Shown piece after piece: positions 47,736-58,300 of a stretch of 64,000 nt of DNA; positions within the stretch are counted from its first letter, which is position 1; every line of letters starts with the position of its first letter. The notes below the pieces were generated by a model. It made no database searches. It was not told the origin of the DNA and worked only from the letters and a program-made list of their open reading frames with translations. The DNA lies in the NCBI GenBank assembly GCA_033439255.1, contig CM065891.1:1860001-1924000 (forward strand), given 5' to 3'. This DNA comes from Hericium rajendrae (Eukaryota; Basidiomycota; Agaricomycetes; Russulales; Hericiaceae). Position numbers and translations under genes: made by a program.

Positions 47736-50700
47736 CTACTTGTGACGAGTCTTCTTGGATGGCTGACTTGAATTCTCATCTGCCTCCTCATCTATACCCT
47801 TCCTCTTTTCCACCTCCTCTACTATCTTATCAGCACCAATAGTCTTCCACACCTTTATATTTTCTGCAAAGTGAGTCTCTATCCAGGGAGGACTCTGATA
47901 GCCATCAGGCTTCTTCCACACCGATTGTGATCCATCTCCAACATAGGGCTGCAGGCTTTCAGGAAGGTCCGCATTGGCATCAAGCCACCATCTGTTCATT
48001 TGGTCTTGCATCCTCAGTTTCTTGGTCCAGAAGGTCTCCAAGTCAGAGCAGAGAGAGGAAAATAATGAAGAAGAGGACATCTTGAGATCAACAGCCTCTA
48101 GGAGATCTGACCTCTTTTCAATCTGCTCCCTATAATAGATCCAAGCCTGAGCCACCTTTTTGCTGCTTTCAGTAAAGAATGCCAAGGGATTGGGTGAATT
48201 CTCATGACAGCCTTCACTGAGATAATGCATGATCATCTTTGTAAGAGCAAGTCCATTGATAGATCTGTGGGCTTGAATTGTAGCATCAGGTCGAGGTATA
48301 TTGTTCTTGACAACTGATAAGCTTGAAGCAAAGATGACGGCATGTGCAGCTGCTAAAAAGATGTGCATCCCTTGAACAGTTTTGATATTGGGATACTCAG
48401 CTACAATATACTTAGAGAGGATAATACAAATCAAATTGTAAGATAGAACTCACCACAAGGAGAGGGATGGTCCAACAGATGAGCCCACCAAGCCATGAAG
48501 TCAGCTAGTATAGGACGAACAGATGGATGAGAGGTGTTGTTGTGAATTGTTCCCACCATTTGAGAATGAATTTGTCCTAAGAAGCTACGATCCAAGCATG
48601 ACTGGGCATAGAAGTGACGCCCATAGACAAGGGTTGCCTCAACTCCATACACCCAGTGGGGAGTACAAGCACGCTGATATCTATAATAATGTCAGAAGTG
48701 AGAATTGAAAGTCACAAAGCAAATTATTTTTACTTACAAAGTTTGACCTGGCTGAAGAAGAATACCCTCCACATAATACTTATCCAGATCAAGATCAGAA
48801 AAGTTCTCAATGTCCAGATAGGTGTTCAAGTTGCCAATATTGTCTTTGCTTGAATCTTTGGGTGTTAGCAAAATCCAGAGCTTGGTGCCAACTAGTGGCT
48901 TTGAAGCTGTAGCTAAGCCATCTGTGTCTTCATGAAAATCTGATATGGATCCCTTGGTTGCTGCAGTGGCCCAGGATAGATCTGTTGTTGGCCTATTATG
49001 ATTCTTAGGTCGGAGGATAGCTTCAAAGTGTCGCAGCACAAGTTCATGAGTAGCTAAAGCACTTGATATCTCCAAGTCAATATGATAAATAAGCACACAT
49101 AAATTTATAATCATACCTGAAGTTGGGCATTTCTGCCAAAGGTTCTGGACAAGGATTATCCAATCCATTTAAGACCTTGCCATCATACTGGACATGCAAA
49201 TCTTCTGCAAGCAGTTCTGGATCCATGCCTGCTTGAAGAATATCACGACGTGTGCCTTTCCTCAGCTGTGCCTGTGCTTTTTGTCCAGATCTATGAGCCA
49301 TGTCTGTCATATAAGCATTTGTTAGTACCTGTCCTATGATATAAGTATGATCTTACCCTGAATCTCAATGATCTGATCCAGATCACCCAATCTTTCCATA
49401 GATTCCTCATTCCAACCCCATCTTCTAGAACTAGGCTGACCATGTACCAAGATATGCCTGTAAGAGAAGATATCTTGAATGATAGAGGTGTCTAGCTCTG
49501 CAAAACTATCACAGGACGTGACATAGACTGCAGAACCAGTATTTCTGTCAGAATGTTCATGTTGCTTGGCAGATTCTTGACACATGCGTGGCTTTCCATT
49601 AGGCTGCAAGCTAGATTCAAGAGCTGTTTTTAACTTGTTGCCTAACTTGATCTGAAAGTCATCCTATTAAATGATATGTATCAGAATCTCAGTGCAAATA
49701 TATATATACTGATCTCTCACCTCATTCTCCATGATAACAGGTTTGTAGGAAATATGAACTATATCATTACTCTTTGCACAATATGCAGGAAGCATGATAG
49801 GCTCAGAATGCAGCTGATCAAAATTAGACAAGTTAGTCATAGAAATCTTCACATAAATTTAGCATTTTTACCTTAGCAGGTTTGTTATCCAATGCAGGTA
49901 TTTCCTAAAACAAGATTAGTTCTTTATATGCATCCAAAGATATTGATATGAGAAGCTTACTGATGGTATAGCCAGCTGAAAGGGTAGTGTGTTCACCTTA
50001 GTTTTGAGTTCCTCAATGGCCTCCCTACGTGCACCAGTACCTTCCTTTCTGCCTTCCATATTTCTGATAAACCTGTTAGGGTCTACCTCAGCTTGGATTT
50101 CTTGCTGTCTCTTCTTTTCCTTCTCTTCTTTTTCTCTCTTCTCCTTCTCCTTCTCTTCTTTCTCTCTCTTCTCTTTTTCCTTCTTCTCCTTCTCCCTCTT
50201 CTCCTTCTCCCTCTTCTCCTTTTCCTTTTTCTCCTCCTTCTTCTCCTTCTCCTTTTCTTTCTTTTCCTTCTCCTTCTTTTCCTTCTCCTTTCTCTCTTTT
50301 TCTTTTTTCTGCTTTGCTTCTGCTGCTCCTCATCTTCCTCATCTTCAGACTCTATGTAAACTGGTTTTTTCACCTCTTTCTTCCGCCTTAATGACTTTTT
50401 TGTTTTAGCTAAAATATATTCATATTAGATTATAGATTATCAAGCCAAGAATCAATTGATTTTTTTTACTTACCTTGATCAATGCTACTTTCATCATCCT
50501 CATCCTCATCCTCATCCTCTTCATCACCTGCACACATTTGAATTGATTGATTAGATTAAATATATAACAAATAATGACTTACTTGATTTGCTTTGCCAAC
50601 TTTCCACAAGGTCTCGCACAATTGTATTTGGATTTACCTTGCTAGGGTTAAGTCCAGCTACAATTGCTGCCACAGTCTGTTGGTGATCTTCTGACAAACT

Positions 50701-52925
50701 CTGAACCAATTGTTGAGTTTCTGCATTGAGAACAACATTTATTTCCAATTGATCTTCATCTTGATCATTAGATGCAGCATTATCAGACTGCTCTTCTGCT
50801 CGTCCTAAAAATATATTAGTAAAAACCAATTTACAAGTGATGTTCAAAATTTCTACCATATCCAGGCTCTTGGAACCAGCTACTCTCATCAGCCACCTCT
50901 GCCTTCTGAGAAAAATGGACTTTCCAAAAGGAAAGAAGTTGAGGTACATGCATGCTAGCAGGTGCACCCCGTGCAATAGCAAACAGAGTGATCCATATCA
51001 TCTGTTCAAACTTGATCAGATTTGGTGCTCGCTGAACATTGCCTAAAAGAATGAAGACCTAGAACATATGCATATAAAATTGTTAACAGATAAAATGATA
51101 TAGATATATTAAACATACCTGTAGATATACAGCACGACTGAAAGCATCTGTATACAATGATCGTCCCAAGAATAGCACAATTGGAGAGAGTGATAGGCAA
51201 AGGAGAATAGGCGATAGAAATTTAGGACGTCTGAGAGTTTCTATTTTTGCAATGTCTTCATCCGATAAGTTTGCATCTCTATAGCAAGATCACGGTCAGA
51301 ACAAATAATAAATTAAGCATAAATACTATGACTCACATAAAAAGCTTTTTCCAAAATGTATCCTCATCTGTGATAAATATAGCTGTCTGAAGTAAGATTA
51401 TTAATTTGTCAAGACATACATCAGGAACCTTCAAAACTTTCTGTTTGACCTGCGAGGCATCTGACAGTGTCTGCATGATCTGCAGCAGTTGCATCAGACA
51501 CATCAGACACTCTCAGACAGCATCAGCTACTCTCAGCTAGCTGCAGAATATTTGACCTCAAGATTCAAAAAAGTATCAATGCAGAATGCTTGCAGACTGA
51601 TCAGAACTGATCAGATTCATATAAATTTTAGATATTGAAAACTTTGTTGCATCTAATGATTAGAGTTGGATGACTACTATATCTGCCAATAGTTATTAAC
51701 TTCAAAATATAAAATCTCTGATCAGAAATTGTCCTCTAATTAGAGCCTGCAGCTGAATCAGGTCTTGCAGTTGATCAGACTCTGCAGGATCCATCAGAAA
51801 GTTTTGAAGGTTCCTGATGTACAACATTTGAGCTTTATTACCTTCATCATGGCTTGTAGACCAGCAGCTGCCACTTCAAAGTGCTGAATTATAGAAAAAA
51901 CTAGATTGTCTTTGTCTTTCTTCACCACACCCCACACAAGTGCACTTGTGATCTTGGCCGCAGCTTCATCATCCCAGGTTGTAGAAGTCCAGTAGCTTTC
52001 AAGCACTTTACTAGGTGTAAGAATGATACTGTCACTTGATGTAGTGGCCTCTGTCCCTAAAAGGAGCAATTGGTCCGGGTCTTTATGAAATGCATGGTAT
52101 GCCTTCTCCATAATACTAGGCCATGACTTCAGATCTTCCACAACCTTGGATATATCAGATCACTGAGTAAAGAATGAAAAAGTAACCACATACCCCTTTG
52201 AGAATACCTGCCTTCTGCACAAGCTGCTTATATGCACTAACTTGAGGCAGATGTAATTGCTTGTGGCCTCGAGCAGGTGACAGATCATAAATCTTGCAGA
52301 TGACATCTACAATCTGATAGCGAGCAATGATGTTGGTAATCAGAGGAAGATGATTGGAACCAATATTAAGAACGGCATGAAAAATAGCTTGGCAGTCCTG
52401 CTCATTGTTTAGATTTTGACCGCCTTCGACCAGGAGCTTCCACAGGTTTCCTTTCTGAGGAGGAGGCAAATCATAGAACTGTTCCTTTCCCCAGTCATCC
52501 ATATGAGTCAGAAATTTCTAGAATATATTTAATACACAACATCGGAACTCGAATAAAGAGTACAACATTACCTCATACACGTCCAACAACTTGTCTTCGA
52601 CAATCTGATCTGCCAGAACTAAAGCCTTCAAGTCCTCTTTGGTTGGAGGATTGACATGCCTCCGCTGCAAGAGGGTCTTGAGTGTGAAGATGGTCAAGAT
52701 ATCACCATTGAACCAAGGCAATGCTTGGAGCAACTTTGCTTCTTGTCTGAAATCCACATTCTCAGCTTGTGCCTTATTTACAGTCTCTGAGACCAGTGGA
52801 GGTTTGGTTTTAGCAAACTCTTTGGCTGGTATCCAGCTGACAAAGCATCAGTAAAATCAGATAGCAGATCAAGAATGAGTTTAGGGGTCATACCTGAAAT
52901 CTGGCTGTGCTGACTTGGAAGCCAT
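47736..52925 (-). CDS. JmjC-domain protein with conserved unknown N-terminal region
   Basis: Multi-exon gene (about 15 exons, roughly 1,250-1,350 aa). It starts at 52925 (MASKSAQPDF), with first exons 52925-52894 and 52836-52572; the stop is at 47736. The N-terminal third is a conserved-looking alpha-helical region of unknown family (ALPWFNGDILTIFTLKTLLQ). The middle is acidic (DEDEDEDDESS), followed by about 90 residues of Lys/Arg/Glu repeats. The C-terminal part holds a JmjC fold. FHED, with its metal His codon at 48934-48932, is followed by GTKLWILLTP, ILLQPGQTLYQ, and TPHWVYGVEATLVYGRHFYA, with the distal His codon at 48658-48656. HxD...H is the Fe(II) set of JmjC hydroxylases/demethylases. 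The end is basic (SQPSKKTRHK). Substrate unknown; nuclear location inferred. One intron (51387-51840) carries a MITE. Confidence 0.75.
51419..51819 (+). mobile_element. 401-bp MITE, copy 2, inside an intron of the JmjC gene
   Basis: Ends CATCAGGAACC...GGTTCCTGATG with TA on both sides (51417-51418, 51820-51821). The host intron runs 51387-51840 (454 nt); removing the element and one TA leaves 51 nt, the normal intron size here. Donor (AAG|GTAATA) and acceptor (CTTCAG) are intact, so the gene is probably still expressed. Confidence 0.85.
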
Positions 52926-53096
52926 GATTGTGAAGATTAGATGAGGTCTACAGAAGGTTAGATGCACCATTAACATAGGACAAGAGAGAGTGGAAGCTTA
53001 CCTTGTCTGTAGCAGAGATGACAGCAGAGAGCAAGAGAGGTGTGGCAGCAATAAGGCCGGGTGGCTGAAAGCCAACATGATCACATGACATCTTTG

Positions 53097-53142
53097 ATCA
53101 TGTGCGACAGCGAGCCCGACCGTCCTCGCTGTCGCACGTGAT
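53097..53142. repeat. 46-bp palindrome, copy 2, upstream of the JmjC gene
   Basis: GTGCGACAGCGAG (53102-53114) and CTCGCTGTCGCAC (53125-53137) around CCCGACCGTC. Paired change GAC/GTC versus AAC/GTT in the copy at 33902. About 170 bp upstream of the JmjC start codon, so it could be a promoter element. Confidence 0.6.
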
Positions 53143-53254
53143 CCCTCAGAATTGCGAGAAAAAAAAAAGAAACAAATTTTATTTAAAGTGTCTAATATAC
53201 AATACGATAACTGTGCTACGTAGTTTATAATTAGATTGAAACGTACAGACTCGA

Positions 53255-54245
53255 AATCGAGACCAAACGGTCACGATTTCGAGCTGCACGACGTGTGGGG
53301 CATACCCACACCAGCATCAGAAGTCTGACCCAAAATCACGACCAAACGGTCGCAATTTTGGGCCAGCATGACGTGTGGGTACTACCCACACGCCCTGGAT
53401 GCAAACCCTCTCGTACAGGGCTAGAAACGTCACCGAACGGTGACGTTTCCAGTCCTGCACCATGCAGAACAAGTCCGGGTCGTATGGACCCAAAATGGCG
53501 GCAAACGGCCGCAATTTTGGGTCCATATGACGTGTGGGTGCTACCCACACGCCCCGGACACAAAGCAACTCGTACAGGACTAGAAACGTCACCGAACGGT
53601 GACGTTTCTATCCCTGTACCATGGAGAACAAGTCTGGGTCGTACGGACCCAAAATCGCGACCAAACGGTCGCGATTTAGGGTCTGTACGACATGTGGGTG
53701 TTACCCACACGTCCCGGACATGAACCTGTCGCACAGGGCTAGAAACGTCACCGAACGGTGACGTTTCTGGCCCTGCACGGCATGCGGGAGCTACCCGCAC
53801 CGTGCACAAGAAGTCCGGGTCGTACAGACCCAAAAACGCGACCAAACGGTCGCGATTTAGGGCCTGTACGACGTGTGGGTGCTACCCACACGCCCTGGAC
53901 ATGAAACGTGTCGTGCACAGCCAGAAACGTCACCGAACGGTGACGTTTCTGGCCCTGCACGGCATGCGGGAGCTACCCGCACCGTGCACAAGAAGTCTGG
54001 GTCGTACAGACCCAAAAACACGACCAAACGGTCGCAATTTAGGGCCTGTACGACGTGTGGGTGCTACCCACACGCCCTGGACACGAAACGTGTCGTGCAC
54101 AGCCAGAAACGTCACCAAAAGGTGATGTTTCTGGCCCTGCACGGCATGCGGGAGCTACCCGCACCGTGCAGAACCTGACCCGGGTCATACAGATGCAGAA
54201 ACGTCGCCGTTTGGCGACGTTTCTGCATCTGTATGATGTGGAAGG
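53255..54245. repeat. tandem array of palindromes between two dioxygenase-like genes
   Basis: Units anchored on CACCGAACGGTG at 53431, 53590, 53749, 53931 and 54113 (CACCAAAAGGTG in the last) are 159, 159, 182 and 182 bp. Each unit strings together hairpins CGCGACCAAACGGTCGCG, GTGTGGGTGCTACCCACAC and AAACGTCACCGAACGGTGAC plus its complement. The longer units add a 23-bp hairpin, GCGGGAGCTACCCGC. A final variant hairpin (AAACGTCGCCGTTTGGCGAC) is at about 54196. Confidence 0.85.
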
Positions 54246-54461
54246 TCTACGCACCTTACGCAGCTGGCAAAACGCCAGCTGCAACTGCCCTGGGCAGTGC
54301 TCAAAGCCCCGGGGCCGGAAGTGAGGCCGTTGGGCCGGAACGGAGCACGGTCGAGCCATTCGCGAGGTCGTTGGACCTCAATCAGGCCGTTGGGCCCGGC
54401 GCGCGAGCCCCGGGGGGCAATGGATGAGGTCGGAGGGAGGGGGGAGGGATGGGATTCAAAC
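54246..54461. other. GC-rich hairpin-rich spacer
   Basis: Contains GCAGCTGGC-AAAAC-GCCAGCTGC (about 54259-54281) and repeated GGCCGTTGGGCC / GAGGTCGTTGGACCTC short palindromes. No coding frame of interest. Confidence 0.5.
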
Positions 54462-54540
54462 GAGCACCAACTCGCTCGAAACGAGCGAGTTGGTGCTCAT
54501 CATTAGTAAATAGATTGAAATGAGAAGTTTTATTACTTAC
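54462..54540 (-). other. donor / branch-point / hairpin module G
   Basis: Minus strand: CTCCG|GTAAGTAAT, TTTACTAATG, then hairpin GAGCACCAACTCGCTCG with its complement (54462-54498). The stem sequence differs greatly from modules A-F yet pairs over 17 bp. Upstream on the minus strand is GAGTTGGGGCTTGGTGGAA and GTCGGGAGGG, like the block of module D. Its downstream direction points to the JmjC gene. Confidence 0.6.
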
Positions 54541-54666
54541 CGGAGTGCTCCGCAAACCCTCCCGACATTCCACCAAGCCCCAACTCTGCGAGAAGAACGA
54601 GTACTTACCAGAGAAAGAGCAAGAGAGAGGACTTGCGCTGGAAATCACGATCGGGCCTTACGTAAT

Positions 54667-54748
54667 CCGCAGCACGGGCGAAATGACGTACTGCCGTCCC
54701 CCTGGTGATGTCATGGGACGGGAGTATGTCATTTCGCCCGTGCTGCAG
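54667..54748. mobile_element. 82-bp foldback MITE, copy 2
   Basis: Arms CCGCAGCACGGGCGAAATGAC and complement around a CTGGTGATGTCAT loop, matching the element at 33498-33581. The right end reads CTGCAG rather than CTGCGG, and no clear target duplication remains. Confidence 0.6.
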
Positions 54749-54859
54749 ACGCTGCGGGCGCTTAGCGGGCGCTTGCTGCCAGGCTCCTTACTTCTTCCCG
54801 TCATCTCGACAACAGTGCTCAAATCTCGTCTTCTTCGTGGTTTTCTTTAGCGGTGAGTC

Positions 54860-55392
54860 TAATTATTCTTATAATCTTTGTATAGATGTATAAAATGGCT
54901 AAAATAAATCATAACACCTACTATCTTTAGCAATCCGAGTGTGGATTGTCAATTCACCGGCATTTTGAGTACTTTTGGTATACTGTCGGAGCTGAGTGCT
55001 TCCTTTTAGCTGTTTATCTTGATAGTAAGCTATATTTTCCTTATATCATATGTATATGTATATGCTAATGTTATTATAGACAGAGGTCTCAATAGCAAAG
55101 AGTCGACCCCTAACATTGGTGGCATCTTTGGAGCTTTTTGTGGGGTTTGAGCAGTTCGGTCAGTTCGGTACGCGGTAGGTACTTCTTTTTAAGTGATTCT
55201 TTTTGGAGTGAATCTAATTGGTCTATCCATATGGGCCTAAAGCTAAAGATAGAGCAATAAATAGCTACTTTTCAACAACAACAATAAAAATATTTCAATT
55301 TGACATTTTTAGTGCTTTTTTCTATAGTAAGTCAACTTCTCTCATATTGTTTGCAAGTACTAGGATTGATATAAATTATAATAAATATAGTT
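54860..55392. other. 5' flank of the 2OG-dioxygenase-like gene
   Basis: AT-rich with several GTGAGT/GTAAGC donor-like and TTATAG acceptor-like sites, so it may contain non-coding leader exons. No coding exon was recognised. Confidence 0.35.
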
Positions 55393-58300
55393 ATGACTTC
55401 TCAAACTCTACCACATGATCTAAAATCATTACAATTACATGGTCGAGATTCTGAACTTCCTCCTATTGGCATACGGCCAGATCATCCTCTGCATGCAAAG
55501 AACTTTTTGAATAGCGACGATCCTTTGTACAATACATTCAAGGATGGTACAACATATGTGTGCATAGTGGATACAAGTTCAGCAGGCAAGCAGAAAAATG
55601 CAGAGTATGCAGCTCGGGTTGGAGTACCTCGGGGTACCTTGAGAGAGATGAAAGACAAATTTGGTGAGTATTTTGCTCACATTTTTATACAGCTACTAAT
55701 AGAAATAATATTTGTCAGGCTTGATTCAGTTGAATTCTGGTGACATGGTGTTTGTACGATCGCAACAAGATGGAGATGTGACAGGCAAGAAGGATCTTTT
55801 TCAGGGAACCATGATAGCAGGGTATGTTGTTTAAACTTTTTAGCTTGGTATCACTATACTAATTCAAGAACTTTATGTGATAGAAAATTTTTCTCTTCAG
55901 AAAAAATGGAGCATTTGCAACAGGCATTGGAAAATGCTCTTGGAGAAGAGGAGGAGAGTACAGCATCAATGCCTATTTGGGATTCAGATTCTAAAACATT
56001 AATGGGTGGTACTGCTTTTGAGCGTACTGGTATCTTGCCAGACAAATCCGGTAGAACATATCAGATTGGACCAACCCATCAAAAGCCACCACATCTTTTT
56101 GCGCCTTCAAAAAATGGCAAGTTAGAGAAAGGTGGAGAGTTGACAGATGCACAGAAGATGTCTAAAGAACTATTGGATGTAGGTTTATAAGATCTTTCTG
56201 ATATCAATTTGGCTAAAGCTGTATAGGCAACTACTGGCTTGTTTTCAGAGGGCTATAAATGCTTGCCAGGCATACAAAATTATGTTCAGTCTTTTGCAGA
56301 CTTGCATCCTTTTCCCAAAATTGGATCGTCAGACAATTTTATGACCCAGGCCATGCAAGTAAATATCTCAAATGCCACTACTTCTGAAGCAGGTTAGTAA
56401 AATTAAAATGAATATAACAAAGATTCAAAACTAATATCTACATAGATGTGGATCTTGCATCTATCCTTGGTCATTATGGTGGCAAACATAAAGATGGATA
56501 TGATGCCCTTGGAGCTTTTACTGCTATGGTTTCTCATTCCAAGTATCCTAAAAATGGATATGATCCTGGTCGCTTTCACTTGCTAGAGCTTGGTGTTTTC
56601 ATCGTGCTAGAGGATACTTTGGCTTGTTATTTTTCAGGCTTGCTTATGCATGGTGGTACTTCTCCAAAGGCTCCTTTAGGAACATCAACATCGGCCTTGA
56701 AGACTACAGTTCGCCTCAATGCTATTGGTTATCCAAATGATATCTTGTATGATATGAAAGGCATCTTACCTTTGTGCGCTTGGTCCTCAAAATCATCAAA
56801 GGAAGGCTTTTTACCTTTAGGTCCTGAGGTTAGATATTAGTGAGTTCTACTTGTAATATTAAAGCTATATATATTGATTTATCTTTGTAAATGTAGTCCA
56901 GAGGATAGAAGTGACACTACAGATAATCCCGTCAATGCTGGCAAGGGTAGCTGGGCTAGAGATGGACACATCATCATGCAGCCTGACTCCTTACTTGATT
57001 TTATTGTACGACATCTTCTGTTGTTGTGTATTTTCATATGTGCACAGATCTGGCCCAAGCTTCAAGTTTGTTGTTCTTACTTGATTATTTTGTTGATTAT
57101 TGATATTTCACTCTATAGGTTCAAATTGATGTTGACAAGTTTGTCTCTGCTTTTAGCATCAAATCAGCAGATTCAAATTCATCTCATCGATATGTTGCAA
57201 AAACTTGGGCTCTAGCACCTGGTCAAGTTGCAGTGCATATCAATAACATTGATACTATTCCTATCACTGTGGTTCCATCTGCTACAAATGGCCAAGAAGT
57301 GGTAGAAGATCCAAGACATCCTGTCCTGAAAAGATGGAAAGAATGGTTAATTCAAAACTACAATCTTATGCCCAGCAATTACAAGTCTTTCCCAAAGCTA
57401 TTCATTGATCCAGATAATCCATTAGAGTCTCAGGTGTTAGGTGGTAGTTATTTGGGAGGTGTGTTTACATTTTTTTGATATAAAAGAGATTCAACTAAAT
57501 TATCTTTTATATAGGAAAGACAAAGGCCTATACAAGATCTAAGCCAGGTAGTAATTAACTTATGGTGTATTAGCTAAGACTAATTGCTCAACATTGTATC
57601 TTTGTAATAGCAAAACTACGCAAACCTAAGCACTTTTCTGTTGGCAGTTTGAAAACACGTTCCAACATAAACAAGAAAATACGATCGGTAGCAGATGCAA
57701 TTATTTCTCCATATAAGCAAAAAACATCAGACAAAGGAAAGAAAAGGACCAGAGAAGATGACAATGAAGAAGGAATACGAAGAAGCAAGAGATTGTGCCA
57801 TAGGGTGAATTATGCATGTTAGTTTTTAACAATTACATATAACATAATTATTACATACTGAGCATAGTATGAGATCAGATGAAGACCAAGATGAAGATGA
57901 AGAAATGAGAGATGCTTCAGATGAAGATCAGTGGCAAGATGAAGATGAACAACATGATGATGAAGAACAGAAAAATGAAGATGAACAAGAAGAGGAGAAC
58001 AGTGCTGATCAAGTACAAAAAAGCCTTGCAAATGTGGAGAAGACCCTATCTTGGAGCCAAGAGTGCTTTAAAGATATGCTTTCCTCAAAAGAATCTGATG
58101 ATAGAGATGGTATTCCACTTTCTTCTATTTTACGATGGAAAGGTATGGAGAATTTTTTTTTTAGTTAACAATATGAGTCTAACATCAAGAGCAGAATACT
58201 TTTCAGTAGAATCACTCAAAAATGACTTGAAAGCACTCTCTACTCATAGGAACTCCATTCCTGCATCCTCCTCTAGTTATGTTGTGGGGCCATCTACACA

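Noticed and set aside
49989-50408. 139-residue plus-strand Phe/Ser/Leu-rich frame
   Set aside because: Antisense shadow of the Lys/Arg/Glu-repeat exon of the JmjC gene.
53255-54245. CRISPR array
   Set aside because: Repeated hairpins resemble one, but units are 159-182 bp without unique short spacers, and the genome is fungal.
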